From positions 186,001 through 250,000 of the forward strand of contig NZ_JARZHG010000007.1 of assembly GCF_029946505.1 (NCBI RefSeq): a stretch of 64,000 nt of DNA, given 5' to 3'. Origin of the DNA: Polyangium sp. y55x31. Lineage in GTDB: Bacteria > Myxococcota_A > Polyangia > Polyangiales > Polyangiaceae. A model generated the notes under the pieces. It saw only the letters and a program-made list of their open reading frames with translations. It was not told the origin of the DNA and ran no database searches. Positions within the stretch are counted from its first letter, which is position 1, and the number at the start of each line of letters is the position of its first letter. The position numbers and the translations under genes are program-made. Below are positions 35,395-44,611 of the stretch, piece after piece.

Positions 35395-38300
35395 ATGAAG
35401 ATCCTCGAGCGTCTCGGGAAGATCGGCATCGCGTTTGCCTCGTTTGCCATCGCCGCGTTTTTCGCGGTGCAGTTCGGGGCGGGCGGTCTTTGGCGCGGAT
35501 TCGAACCCGCGCTCGCCGTGACGGGCAGCGGCCCGACGGCAAAAGCGCCCTACGACCTGACGCGCCTCGAAGCCGTCAACGAGACGCTCAAGCTCATCCG
35601 CGACAAGTACGTCGAGCCCGGACGGGTCAAGCCGAAGGAGATGCTCCTGTCGGCGTTGAACTACGTCCAGCGTGACGTCGCCCAGGTGATCGTCGTGAAC
35701 GACGATCCGAACGAGGTGACCGTCCGCGTCGAGACGGCGGAGAAGAAATTCCGCATCGACAACGTGCAGGGCCCCTGGGACGTATCGGCGCGCCTGCGCG
35801 AGGTCTTCGCGTTCCTCCAGAAAAACCTGCGCGGCACCGAGGTCGATCTGCGCGAGGTCGAGTACGCGGCGTGCAACGGCATGCTGCACACGCTCGACCC
35901 GCACTCGGTCTTTTTGAGCCCCGAGGCCTACAAGGAGATGAACCTCTCCACGTCGGGCCATTTCGGCGGCCTCGGCATCGTGATCTCGATCCGCGATCAG
36001 GTCCTCACCGTGATCAACCCCATGCCGGACACGCCGGCGGGCCGCGCGGGCATCAAGCGTCACGATCGGATCGTCAAGATCAACAACGAGTCGACGCTCA
36101 ACATGCCGCTCGACGACGCCGTACGGCGCCTGCGCGGCGACCCCGGGACGAAGGTCACGGTGTGGGTCACGCGCGACGGCGAGCAAGGCTGGCAGACGCC
36201 GAAGCCCTACGAGCTCGTGCGTGAGGTCATCAAGGTCCGCTCGGTCGAGTCGCGCCCGCTCGAGACCTCGGGCATCGGCTACGTGCGCATCAAGAACTTC
36301 CAGGCGACGACGTCGACGGAGCTCGACCTCGCGCTCGACGATCTTCGCAACAAGGGCTCGCTGAAGGGCCTCGTGCTCGACCTGCGCGGCAACCCCGGGG
36401 GCCTGCTCGATCAAGCCACGCGTGTCGCCGACAAGTTCCTCGCCGACGGCGTCATCGTCTCCACGGTCGGCGCCTCCGAAGGCCGCGACGAGAAGAAGGC
36501 CAAGGGCCCCGGCACCGAGCCGACGTACCCCATCGCGGTCCTCGTGAACGGCAACTCCGCGAGCGCGAGCGAGATCGTCGCGGGCGCGCTGAAGAACCAC
36601 GATCGCGCCGTCATCGTCGGCTCGACGACGTTCGGCAAGGGCAGCGTGCAGCTCGTCTTCCCCGACGTCACGCCGGAGAAGGCCGCGCTCAAGCTCACGA
36701 TCGCGCAGTACCTCACGCCCGGCGATGTCTCGATCCAGGGCGTCGGCGTGACGCCCGACATCGAGCTCGATCCGATGACGGTCGACGAGCTCGAGATGGA
36801 TCTCACGATCCAGAAGGACGGCCTGCGCGAGCGTGATCTCTCGGCGCATCTGACGAACGGCAAGGCCCAGGCCGGGTCGAAGCCGCGCGAGGTCGTGCGC
36901 TACCAGCTCACGAGCGCCGAGCGCGAGGAGATGCGCGAGCGCGGCGGCGAGACCGACGACGACTTCCGCGTCGACTTCCCGATCCGCTTCGCGCGTGATC
37001 TCGCGCAGCGCATGCCCCCGGGCGCCACGCGCAACGCGCAGATCGACGCCGCGCGCGACTACATCGAGAAGGCGCGCAAGGACGAGCTCGACAAGGTCGC
37101 CGCGGAGCTCTCGAAGCTCGGCTACGACTGGTCCGACGCACCCGAAGGCGCGCAGGGCCCGGCGAAGAGCGACCTCGAAGTGAAGGTCGAGACCGACCGC
37201 GCGAACAACGAGGTCACGGCGGGCGAGCCGATGAACCTCTCGGTCACGGTGAAGAACAACGGCAAGCAGCCGATCTACCGCCTGCGCGCCTCCACCGAGA
37301 GCGACAGCGGCTACCTCGATGGCAAGGAGCTCGTCTTCGGCAAGATCGCCCCCGGCCAGAGCAAGACCTCGAAGGCGCCGCTCGGCTGGTGCGAGGTCGA
37401 GGGCCGCAAGGTCGGCACGACGAAGCCGCGCCTCGCGAACCAGAAGCGCATCTGCAAGATCCCGATGGACGCGCTGAGCCGCGCCGACGGCGTGAAGGTG
37501 AAGTTCGAGGCCGCGGGCGGCTTCGAGCCGGGGGCGGCCGAGATTCGCCCGACGATCCGCGCCCTCGAGCGCCCGCTCTTCCAGTACGCCTACCAGATCG
37601 TCGACGACCGCAGCGGCAACGGCGACGGCCGCATCCAGCGCGGCGAGGGCGTGTCGATGTACCTGACCGTGAAGAACGTCGGCAAGGGCCGCTCGTTCGA
37701 GACGCAGGCGAACATCGCGAACCTCTCGGGCGAGGGCCTGCTCCTGCGCGCCGGCCGGTTCGACATCTCGAACATGAACCCCGGCGACGTGCGCAAGGTG
37801 GTCTTCACCTTCGACGTGCAGCCCGAGCTGCAAGACACCGAGGCCGCGCTGAGCCTGTCCGTCGGCGATCGCGACCTGCGCGAGATCGCGACCGAAAAGG
37901 TGAAGATCCCCGTCGGCAACGCGATGACGATCCCGAAGGCCTCGGGCACGGCGAAGGCCGGCCTGCAGGGCGCGACGCTGTTCGCGACGGCGGACGCGAA
38001 CGGGCTCGTCTTCGGCAAGCTGCGGGCCGGCGAGACCGTGGCAATCACGGGCAAAGCGGGCGACTTTTACAAGGTGGACCTCGGGTCGAGTCGCTTCGCC
38101 TTCGTGCTCGCCGCGGAGACCACGCAGGGCAGCGGCGCGCCGTCGGTCACGCCGTCCTTCGAGGACGTCTACTCGAAGGCGCCGCCCACGCTCGACGTGA
38201 ACGCGGCGGCCATGGCCACGCGCGACGACAAGGTGAAGATCACGGGCGCGGCCTCCGACGCCGAGCGCTTGCTCGACCTCTACGTCTTCGTCGGCTCGCG

Positions 38301-38544
38301 CAAGCTCTACTACAAGTCGAACCGCGACGGCGCCGACCCCAAGAAGTCGACGTTCGAGTTCGATGCGCCGCTCCGGCCGGGCGTGAACGTCATCACGGTC
38401 GTGGCGCGCGAGAACCCGGACACGACGACGCGCCGCACGCTCGTCGTTCGCAAGGACGGGCCGGATGGCACGATCCTGAAGACGCCGAAGACGGACGATC
38501 CGGTCGCCGAGTGGCTCGGCGAGGCGGCGCTCCCCGAGGATTGA
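35395..38544 (+). CDS. ctpA: C-terminal processing (S41) protease, unusually long
   Basis: A 1049-residue protein; CtpA/Prc family members are usually 400-700. An N-terminal membrane segment (IGIAFASFAIAAFFAVQFG) anchors it in the periplasm. A PDZ domain (about 190-260) begins FGGLGIVISIRDQ, then the S41 domain (about 290-460) with catalytic Ser390 in NGNSASASEI and Lys415 in FGKGSVQ, spaced 25 apart as in Prc. The C-terminal half (about 590-1049) holds beta-rich modules including one like CARDB/DUF11 (NEVTAGEPMNLSVTVKNNGKQ) and an SH3-like module near 860-905. These suggest extracytoplasmic binding. It lies about 95 bases after tatA. Confidence 0.93.
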   Translation: MKILERLGKIGIAFASFAIAAFFAVQFGAGGLWRGFEPALAVTGSGPTAKAPYDLTRLEAVNETLKLIRDKYVEPGRVKPKEMLLSALNYVQRDVAQVIVVNDDPNEVTVRVETAEKKFRIDNVQGPWDVSARLREVFAFLQKNLRGTEVDLREVEYAACNGMLHTLDPHSVFLSPEAYKEMNLSTSGHFGGLGIVISIRDQVLTVINPMPDTPAGRAGIKRHDRIVKINNESTLNMPLDDAVRRLRGDPGTKVTVWVTRDGEQGWQTPKPYELVREVIKVRSVESRPLETSGIGYVRIKNFQATTSTELDLALDDLRNKGSLKGLVLDLRGNPGGLLDQATRVADKFLADGVIVSTVGASEGRDEKKAKGPGTEPTYPIAVLVNGNSASASEIVAGALKNHDRAVIVGSTTFGKGSVQLVFPDVTPEKAALKLTIAQYLTPGDVSIQGVGVTPDIELDPMTVDELEMDLTIQKDGLRERDLSAHLTNGKAQAGSKPREVVRYQLTSAEREEMRERGGETDDDFRVDFPIRFARDLAQRMPPGATRNAQIDAARDYIEKARKDELDKVAAELSKLGYDWSDAPEGAQGPAKSDLEVKVETDRANNEVTAGEPMNLSVTVKNNGKQPIYRLRASTESDSGYLDGKELVFGKIAPGQSKTSKAPLGWCEVEGRKVGTTKPRLANQKRICKIPMDALSRADGVKVKFEAAGGFEPGAAEIRPTIRALERPLFQYAYQIVDDRSGNGDGRIQRGEGVSMYLTVKNVGKGRSFETQANIANLSGEGLLLRAGRFDISNMNPGDVRKVVFTFDVQPELQDTEAALSLSVGDRDLREIATEKVKIPVGNAMTIPKASGTAKAGLQGATLFATADANGLVFGKLRAGETVAITGKAGDFYKVDLGSSRFAFVLAAETTQGSGAPSVTPSFEDVYSKAPPTLDVNAAAMATRDDKVKITGAASDAERLLDLYVFVGSRKLYYKSNRDGADPKKSTFEFDAPLRPGVNVITVVARENPDTTTRRTLVVRKDGPDGTILKTPKTDDPVAEWLGEAALPED

Positions 38545-38578
38545 CCCCCGAGAATCACCCCGAGTACGTTGGTCTGTC

Positions 38579-39067
38579 GTGGGACTTCTAGCCTGGCTCG
38601 GCCTCAAGCGAGGGGACACGTATCCGAACGTGGATGCGCTGCTCGCGGAGCTGCGCCGCGCCCTGCCTGACGACGAGGCCGTCGTCCTTCGTTACATCGC
38701 TGCGGTGGTCGTCCTGCTCGGCAAGGTCGCGGGCGTGGACGGCCGCCTCACCGAGGGGGAAGAGCAGCAGCTCCGCAGCATGCTCGCGCACATCGAGGGC
38801 CTGTCCCCCGAGGCGATCGAGGCCGTCACGCACGCCTTGAAGGGCAAGCTGCCGGAGCTCCGCGAGGAGGAGCTCACGCTCTGCGTGCGCGAGCTCAAGA
38901 GCCTCTGCGACGGCCGTGAGCGCGTCGAGGTCATCCGTCTGCTCGCCAAGGTCGCGGTGGCGGATGGAAGGCTCTCGGACGCGGAGCGCGCCGAGCTGCA
39001 CCACGTCGCGGCCGACCTCGGCGTGCCCGAGAGCGAGCTCGCTGCGGTCGAGGAAGAGGTCGCTTAG
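38579..39067 (+). CDS. TerB/DjlA-like helical protein
   Basis: The 162-residue protein starts with GTG (VGLLAWLGLKRG). Its two helical blocks have matching elements, VLLGKVAGVDGRLTEGEEQQL and LLAKVAVADGRLSDAERAEL, the D-G-x-[LI]-x-x-x-E motif of the TerB fold. In TerB these acidic loops bind metal. The frame begins 35 bases after the protease, probably in the same transcript. The role is unknown. Confidence 0.75.
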   Translation: MGLLAWLGLKRGDTYPNVDALLAELRRALPDDEAVVLRYIAAVVVLLGKVAGVDGRLTEGEEQQLRSMLAHIEGLSPEAIEAVTHALKGKLPELREEELTLCVRELKSLCDGRERVEVIRLLAKVAVADGRLSDAERAELHHVAADLGVPESELAAVEEEVA

Positions 39068-39076
39068 CGCTCATCT

Positions 39077-39100
39077 CCCCTCTCCCGCGAGGGAGAGGGG
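39077..39100. repeat. perfect 10-bp palindromic hairpin, REP-like
   Basis: CCCCTCTCCC (39077-39086), loop GCGA, then GGGAGAGGGG (39091-39100). Followed by TCGGGGGTGAGGG. The core resembles a palindrome repeated between genes in many GC-rich bacteria and lies between two convergent genes. There is no T-run, so it is not a classical terminator. The nuo terminator at 7762-7791 has a related core. Confidence 0.7.
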
Positions 39101-39123
39101 TCGGGGGTGAGGGAGTCGTTCGC

Positions 39124-39405
39124 CTAGCCCTGCTTCGCGCTGCGCTGCGCGGCTCGTTGCTTCATCGCCGTAAGAGCGACGAACAGGACGAACGTCACGG
39201 CCCCGCCGACCGCGATGAACATCCCTGCGTTGAACACGTAGTGCAGGTCGCGCGCTCCGCCGAGGCCCATCACGAAGATGCCGAACAGCGCGAGGCCGGC
39301 GCCGATCACCGGATCGGGCCCCTCCGCTTTCCTCGTGTCGAGCGCGTCCCCGGCCCCTTCCTCGTCGCCGCCGGCTCCGTGCAGCCCGTCTGCGCTCTCG
39401 TCCAT
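39124..39405 (-). CDS. small membrane protein
   Basis: The ATG at 39405 is preceded by AGGAAGG with five bases between; a GTG at 39411 also exists. The 93-residue product has an acidic N-terminal tail and two hydrophobic segments (VIGAGLALFGIFVMGLGG and GMFIAVGGAVTFVLFVAL). I do not recognise the family. It converges on the TerB-like gene and diverges from hemD. Confidence 0.65.
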   Translation of the reverse strand: MDESADGLHGAGGDEEGAGDALDTRKAEGPDPVIGAGLALFGIFVMGLGGARDLHYVFNAGMFIAVGGAVTFVLFVALTAMKQRAAQRSAKQG

Positions 39406-39488
39406 GCGCACCTTCCTTGCTCGATCCGAGTCTAGCGCAGACTCGGCGTTCGACGAAGCGCTGGCGGCGCGGGACGCGTAGGCGCACG

Positions 39489-40346
39489 ATGGCCCACGTG
39501 TCTCCCGGTCCTGCCTCCTTCGGCGGCCGCCTGGTCGTGTCGTTCGAAAGCCGGCGCGCGGCCGAGATGGCCTCGCTCGTCGAGCGTCATGGCGGCGTGC
39601 CCGTCCGCGCGCCTGCGCTCCGGGAGGTCGGTCTCGACGCGCCCGAGGGCGCCCTCGCGTTCGCCGAGGCTCTCGCCGCGGGCACGATCGACGTCGTCGT
39701 CCTCATGACCGGCGTCGGCACCCGCGGCCTCGTCGATGCCGTGGCGCCCGTGCTCGATCGCGCTGCGTTCGCCGCTGCGCTCGCCCATGCGACCGTCGTC
39801 GCGCGTGGACCAAAGCCGGCCGTCGCGCTCCGTGAGCTCGGCGTGACCGGCATCGTCACGGTTGCCGCGCCGAACAGCCACCGCGAGGTCCTTTCCGCGC
39901 TCGACACACGAGGCCCGCTCGTGGGCAAGCGCGTCGCCGTGCAGGAGTACGGCGTTCCGAACGCCGCGCTTCATGAGGGCCTCGCCGCACGCGGAGCCGA
40001 GGTCCTGCCCGTCTCCGTTTATCGTTACGCCTTGCCCGAGGACACGGCGCCGCTCCGCAGCGCGCTCCACAGGCTCGCGGCCGGCGAGATCCCGATCGCC
40101 CTCTTCACGAGCCGCGCGCAGGTCGAGCATGCGCTGCTCGTCGCGGCCGAGGAGGGGATCGACGGCCCTGTCCGGGAAGCGCTCGGCTGCGGCCTCCTTG
40201 GATCGATCGGCCCTGTCTGCTCGGAGGCGCTCCGGCAGGAAGGCCTTTGCCCCGACGTCGAGCCGGAGCATTCCAAGATGGGCCACCTCGTCAAAGAGGC
40301 GGCAAACCGTGCAGCCGAGATCCTCGCGCGAAAGGGCCGCCCGTGA
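39489..40346 (+). CDS. hemD: uroporphyrinogen-III synthase
   Basis: A 285-residue protein of the HemD fold: two alpha/beta domains with VVVLMTGVGTRGLV, VGKRVAVQEYGVPNAALHEGL, and IALFTSRAQVEHALL near the end. HemD cyclises hydroxymethylbilane to uroporphyrinogen III in tetrapyrrole synthesis. Sequence conservation in this family is weak, but these patterns are typical. The ATG at 39489 begins the folded region. No other hem genes are adjacent, although the next operon encodes heme-binding proteins. Confidence 0.85.
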   Translation: MAHVSPGPASFGGRLVVSFESRRAAEMASLVERHGGVPVRAPALREVGLDAPEGALAFAEALAAGTIDVVVLMTGVGTRGLVDAVAPVLDRAAFAAALAHATVVARGPKPAVALRELGVTGIVTVAAPNSHREVLSALDTRGPLVGKRVAVQEYGVPNAALHEGLAARGAEVLPVSVYRYALPEDTAPLRSALHRLAAGEIPIALFTSRAQVEHALLVAAEEGIDGPVREALGCGLLGSIGPVCSEALRQEGLCPDVEPEHSKMGHLVKEAANRAAEILARKGRP

Positions 40347-40364
40347 CGCCGGGCGCGGCCTTTT
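40335..40364 (+). terminator. possible terminator at the hemD end
   Basis: Stem GGCCGC (40335-40340) with GCGGCC (40355-40360) followed by TTTT at 40361-40364. The stem overlaps the hemD stop codon and abuts the convergent lipoprotein gene. The central sequence can extend the hairpin. Confidence 0.45.
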
Positions 40365-40367
40365 GGA

Positions 40368-41129
40368 TCACTCGTAATCTTCGTAATCGCTGCGGGCGAC
40401 CTGGGGCTCCTTGCCCGTCTTCGTCTCGACCACGTGGCCGACGTTCACGACCTCGGCGCGATAAATGACCGAGCCGTCCTCGGCCGTGATCTCGCCCGAG
40501 AGATCACCCCAGGAGAATTTGTCGCTGACGACCGTGGTGAGCGTGGCCTTCTTTTCGCCGATCTTCACGCGGAAGCTCGTGCGCTTCGCGGGCAGCAGGT
40601 CGTTGCCCATCACGGCGACCACGTGCTCCGAGCCGAGGGCCGCCTCGTTTTCGTCCGCGACGACCATCGTCTTCGCCATCAGCGCCTCGTATTCGTCGGC
40701 GCTGGCCGGGACGAGTTTTCCTTTTTCGATGCGCTGCACAGAGAGCACCTCGCCGCGCGTCTCGGCCGCCTCGCTCAGGCGCACGCGGAGCTCGGTCGTG
40801 GCCTTGCCTTCCTCGAGGATGAAGTCGATCACGAGCGCATTCTTCTCGCGGGCGACGACGCGCTCCGTGAGCGTCACGGGCGCCTTCTGGAAGCTGCCCG
40901 AGAATCGATACACCACGTAATCGCCGACCTCGCGACGACCCTCGACGGGCGCCTGCTCCTCGGCGACCTCGGGCTCGGCCTTCGCGACCGTCTCTTCCGG
41001 CGCAGTGACGGCCGGCGCGGGCTTTTCCGGGGCGAGCGCTTGCGTGCGGACCGCGGCTTTGCCGCAGCCCATGGCGAGGAGCGATACGAGGGCGGGGAGC
41101 AGGATCCGATTCATGCGCATCGGGTACAT
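40368..41129 (-). CDS. lipoprotein of unknown function
   Basis: The protein is 253 residues from the first ATG; ATGs at 41120 and 41114 are alternatives, and none has a clear ribosome site. A lipoprotein signal peptide (LLPALVSLLAMGC) ends in a lipobox. A Pro/Glu-rich spacer of about 40 residues follows, then a domain with beta-type strands (GDYVVYRFSGSFQKAPVTLTERV) ending in acidic DYEDYE. The function is unknown. Confidence 0.65.
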   Translation of the reverse strand: MYPMRMNRILLPALVSLLAMGCGKAAVRTQALAPEKPAPAVTAPEETVAKAEPEVAEEQAPVEGRREVGDYVVYRFSGSFQKAPVTLTERVVAREKNALVIDFILEEGKATTELRVRLSEAAETRGEVLSVQRIEKGKLVPASADEYEALMAKTMVVADENEAALGSEHVVAVMGNDLLPAKRTSFRVKIGEKKATLTTVVSDKFSWGDLSGEITAEDGSVIYRAEVVNVGHVVETKTGKEPQVARSDYEDYE

Positions 41130-41369
41130 CCGGCGGGCGGATCGGGACCAGTTTTGTGCAATCGAAAGATCGGCGCGGGTTGGTCCCCTCGACCTGGTTC
41201 AACACAGATCCACCCTGGGGCATCGCTCATCCACCCCCTCGCAGCGGGGACGTCCACGGGGCCTCGTTCGTACGGCTCGGATGCAAACACACAGCCAGAG
41301 CGGATGGCGCAGGGCGTGCAAGAGCATTTGGGGCTTCTCGCCGCTCGGCGACTCGGCCATTCTCGATCC

Positions 41370-42590
41370 ATGGGCATGCTTGCGACGATGAAACCGAAAC
41401 AGCAATACTTTCGAGCCATTGCCATCGGCCTCGGGGCGCTCGCGGTCGCGGCTTCCGCTGTGGCGGCGGGCTGTGTCGAGGCGCCGTCGGGCCTCGCGCC
41501 CGGTCCGACGGGCGGCGGCGGTACGGAGGACGGCGGCGCCGGGGGTGGAGGGCCCGTCGTCTTCAGCGGGCGTGATCTTTTCGAGTCCATGCAGGCGGAC
41601 CTGATGAGCGCTTGTGGCCTTTGCCACGACGTCGCCGGGCTCGCAGATACGCCTTTCCTCGCGGGCCCGGATCGTTATCAATCGTTCGCGAGCTGGCCGG
41701 GGATCGTCGCCACGGACCCCGAGCACAGCCTCCTCCTCACGTATGCAATGACGGGCAAGGGTCACAGCGGGACGAACCTCGATTCGCCGGCGCTGAAGGA
41801 CACGCTCTTGCCGAAGGTCAAGGCGTGGCTCGCGCAGGAGGCGAAAAACTTCACCGAGCCGCCGCCGGCGGCGGGCCCGCACATCGATCCGTTCGTGCCC
41901 ATCATGGGCTTCAATGCGATCTACCTCGGCGCGCTCGGTCCCGATTTCGAGGGAATGGCCGTCACGTTCCAGGCCGACCTGCTCGCCGAGACCACGCTCG
42001 AGCTGTCGAACATCGAGCTGCACCCGACCTCGAAGACGGGCGTGAAGATCGTTCACCCGCTCTGGGTCGTGCATCCGCTCGGCAAGCAGCCGAATCCGGA
42101 TCCGGTCGACAGCTTCTCGAACGTGGACACGATTTACCAGGCCGGCGAATCCGGCGCGCTCGGCCCCGGCACGCTCATCCTCGTGAACTGGTCGAAGGAC
42201 GCGAAGCTCTCGCTCGCGTTCGAGCTCATCGAGAAATACGAGCCGGCGTCGCCGGACGCGGGCGACGGCGGGCCCACGGGCGGATGCAAGGACGTCGCCT
42301 CGTTCGACGCCAATGCGAAGCAAGAGCTCACGGTTTGCCTGAACTGCCACGGCGGCGCCAATGGTCAGGCCGTCGCGGCGGTCGACATGTCGTCGCTCAT
42401 GAGCGACTCGGCGAAGGCTTGCGGGCAGATCAAGAACCGCGTCAATACGAACGATCCCCCCTCGAGCCAGCTCTTCATCACCACGAATCCCGGCGGAAAT
42501 GCCGCGCATCCGTTCAAGTTCGGCGGGCAGGGCGGCGCATTCAACAACTTCCGCGACCGCGTATCCATCTGGATCGCAGCGGAGAAATGA
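41370..42590 (+). CDS. lipoprotein with two c-type heme motifs
   Basis: The 406-residue protein starts at the first of three close ATGs (41370, 41376, 41388) before a lipoprotein signal (LAVAASAVAAGC). Motifs CGLCH and CLNCH bind heme c; both lie in typical cytochrome surroundings. It resembles the exported heme proteins encoded with DUF1588/DUF1592-type and DUF1501-type proteins in planctomycetes and myxobacteria. It leads a four-gene operon ending at a terminator near 46040. The electron partner is unknown. Confidence 0.75.
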   Translation: MGMLATMKPKQQYFRAIAIGLGALAVAASAVAAGCVEAPSGLAPGPTGGGGTEDGGAGGGGPVVFSGRDLFESMQADLMSACGLCHDVAGLADTPFLAGPDRYQSFASWPGIVATDPEHSLLLTYAMTGKGHSGTNLDSPALKDTLLPKVKAWLAQEAKNFTEPPPAAGPHIDPFVPIMGFNAIYLGALGPDFEGMAVTFQADLLAETTLELSNIELHPTSKTGVKIVHPLWVVHPLGKQPNPDPVDSFSNVDTIYQAGESGALGPGTLILVNWSKDAKLSLAFELIEKYEPASPDAGDGGPTGGCKDVASFDANAKQELTVCLNCHGGANGQAVAAVDMSSLMSDSAKACGQIKNRVNTNDPPSSQLFITTNPGGNAAHPFKFGGQGGAFNNFRDRVSIWIAAEK

Positions 42591-42613
42591 AGAGGACGAA
42601 AGGTAGGCGGCCC

Positions 42614-43825
42614 ATGAAGCGGACCAGAATGCTCACCTTGCTCGCCGCGCTCGCGGCGGGCGCGTGCTCGAGCTCGGGGCCCAGTAGCCTCGAGCCGCCG
42701 ACGGGAGGCAATACGACCACCGGCGGGAACAACAACACGAGCGGCGGCGACGAGACGACCGGCGGTGATCCCGAGGCGCCCCCGATCCCGGACAAGACCG
42801 TGCTCGACGACCGGGTCACGAGTTATACGGAGGCCCTGCGCACGGCGTCGCTGAAGCTCGTGCGAAACCTCCCGACGCTCCAGCAGATCAAGAACGTCGA
42901 GACGGCGACCGACCAGCGCGCCGCGTACGAGGCCGAAATCGACGCGATGCTCGCCGATCAGCGCTTCACCACGCGCATGATCAAATGGTGGCGCGATACG
43001 ATGCGTCAGGGCGGCGGCGCGCAGGACAACAAGCCGAGCCGCGACACCGCGCCCGTCTTCGCGACGCGCGTGATGATCGAGGAGAAGCCCTACACCGACC
43101 TCTTCACGGCCACCACGAACACCTGCCCGACGTACGACGGCGCGACGAACACGTTCGCCGACGGCAATTGCGACAACGGCGTCCCCACGCACGCCGGCGT
43201 GCTCACGAACCCGGGCGTCATGATGCAGTTCTACGGCAACATGGCGTTCCGGCGCGTGCGCTGGGTGCAGGAGATCTTCGTCTGCACGAAGTTCCCCGCC
43301 GAATACTCGGCCGAGCCGAGGCAGGTGAACGGCGCCGATTACACCGGCCCCTGGCCCTTCGAATCGATCGGGACGAACCCGATCAATTTCCAGGACACCT
43401 CGTCGGTCGTCTGCGCGAACTGCCACGTGACGCTGAACCGCATCGCGCCGCTCTTCGCGAACTTCAACATGAACGGGCAATGGATGAACGACAGCCAGGT
43501 CGAGACCCCGACCGTGCCCGATCCGCAAAAGACCGTGCTCTCCCATTGGCTCAAGGACGGCGAGACCACGGCCTGGCGCTTCGGCGAGCCCGTCGCGGAC
43601 CTGCCGGCGCTCGGCCAGGCCATGGCGAAGGATCCGGACGTCCACGATTGCGCCGTCGCGCGCATGTACAACTTCGCGATGTCGAAGGAAGACATCGTCT
43701 CGGACCTCGCGACGGTGCCGCCCGAGGTCCTCAAGCCCTACGTCGAGGATTTCCTCGCGAATGGCATGAACCTGAAGAAGACGCTGCGCACGATCCTGCT
43801 CAGCGACGATTTCACCAAGTTCTAG
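42614..43825 (+). CDS. exported protein with one heme-binding motif (DUF1588-like)
   Basis: I prefer the ATG at 42614 over one at 42587 that overlaps the upstream stop by four bases. The 403-residue product has a lipoprotein-type signal (LTLLAALAAGAC), a Gly/Asn/Thr-rich linker, then a helical domain with RFTTRMIKWWRDTMRQGG and later CANCH (heme c), NRIAPLFANFNMNGQ. The C-terminus ends LKKTLRTILLSDDFTKF, the ending seen in DUF1585/PSD1-type domains. It is second in the operon. Confidence 0.7.
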   Translation: MKRTRMLTLLAALAAGACSSSGPSSLEPPTGGNTTTGGNNNTSGGDETTGGDPEAPPIPDKTVLDDRVTSYTEALRTASLKLVRNLPTLQQIKNVETATDQRAAYEAEIDAMLADQRFTTRMIKWWRDTMRQGGGAQDNKPSRDTAPVFATRVMIEEKPYTDLFTATTNTCPTYDGATNTFADGNCDNGVPTHAGVLTNPGVMMQFYGNMAFRRVRWVQEIFVCTKFPAEYSAEPRQVNGADYTGPWPFESIGTNPINFQDTSSVVCANCHVTLNRIAPLFANFNMNGQWMNDSQVETPTVPDPQKTVLSHWLKDGETTAWRFGEPVADLPALGQAMAKDPDVHDCAVARMYNFAMSKEDIVSDLATVPPEVLKPYVEDFLANGMNLKKTLRTILLSDDFTKF

Positions 43826-43853
43826 GCGCATGCGGAAAGAAAGGAGAGAGACC

Positions 43854-44600
43854 ATGAATCGCATCATCTCGACGTTCCTCCGCGGCGCACCGATTGCCCT
43901 CGTCGCGGGCCTCTTCTCGGTGGCCTGCGTGCAGGAGCCGCCGTCCGGAAACCTCTCGCGGCCGTCCCCCGTCATCGACGATCCGACGACGGACTTCGAG
44001 AACCAGCCCGGCGTCTTCGCCGGCGACGAGGACAATACCCATAGCCACATGGGCGACCTCGGTGAGGGCGTGTTCAAGGATCCGTTCGAGGTCCTCGCGC
44101 AGCGCCAGGAAGAGGGCCCGCCCGAGGTGCGCACGCGCCTGCATTCGTGTCAGAAGCTGCAAAACAATGCGCTTCAGAACGTGCTCACCTCGCTCGGCGT
44201 GAACATCGACGCGACCGCGCAGGTGCCCACCGCGGGCCAGCTCTTCAAGGGCGGCGGCGGCGCGCTCGGCGCGGCGAGCTACGACGCGCGCGTCGGCGAG
44301 GCGGTCGTGTGGAGCGCGGCCGGCGCGGCCAAGCTCTTCGACATCTTCGTGCAAGCGGCGCCCGAGATCATCGCGAACCTGCCGAACGTCGACCAATGCA
44401 AGGTGAACGGCGTCGGGGTCGAGATGTTCGACGCGAACAACCAGTGCAATCGGGACGCCATCGCCTGCATCACGGGTCGCCCCGCGACCGACTCGCACGT
44501 CGCGATCTGCAACAAGGTCGTGACGAGCGCCTCCGATGTGGAAAAAGGCAAGCGGATCGCGGTCGGTACGATGATGGCCGCAGCCCATTCGTGCGAGTGA
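43854..44600 (+). CDS. exported lipoprotein, operon-specific
   Basis: A strong ribosome site (AAGGAGAGAG) precedes the ATG at 43854. The 248-residue protein has a lipoprotein signal ending FSVAC, an acidic linker, then a domain of Gly/Ala-rich helices with five or more cysteines (HSCQKLQNN, VDQCKVNG, NNQCNRDAIAC, AICNKVV). No heme motif is present. I do not recognise it. Its place between the heme proteins and a Tat-type protein implies a shared export complex. Confidence 0.7.
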   Translation: MNRIISTFLRGAPIALVAGLFSVACVQEPPSGNLSRPSPVIDDPTTDFENQPGVFAGDEDNTHSHMGDLGEGVFKDPFEVLAQRQEEGPPEVRTRLHSCQKLQNNALQNVLTSLGVNIDATAQVPTAGQLFKGGGGALGAASYDARVGEAVVWSAAGAAKLFDIFVQAAPEIIANLPNVDQCKVNGVGVEMFDANNQCNRDAIACITGRPATDSHVAICNKVVTSASDVEKGKRIAVGTMMAAAHSCE

Positions 44601-44611
44601 CGGAGGAGACC

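Noticed and set aside
35490-35515. tRNA T-arm-like sequence (GGTTCGAATCC on the minus strand)
   Set aside because: No matching acceptor, D or anticodon arms; it lies in the protease N-terminal coding sequence.
35377-38619. 1080-residue ORF opposite the protease
   Set aside because: Composition typical of the complement of GC-rich coding DNA; the plus strand has intact catalytic motifs.
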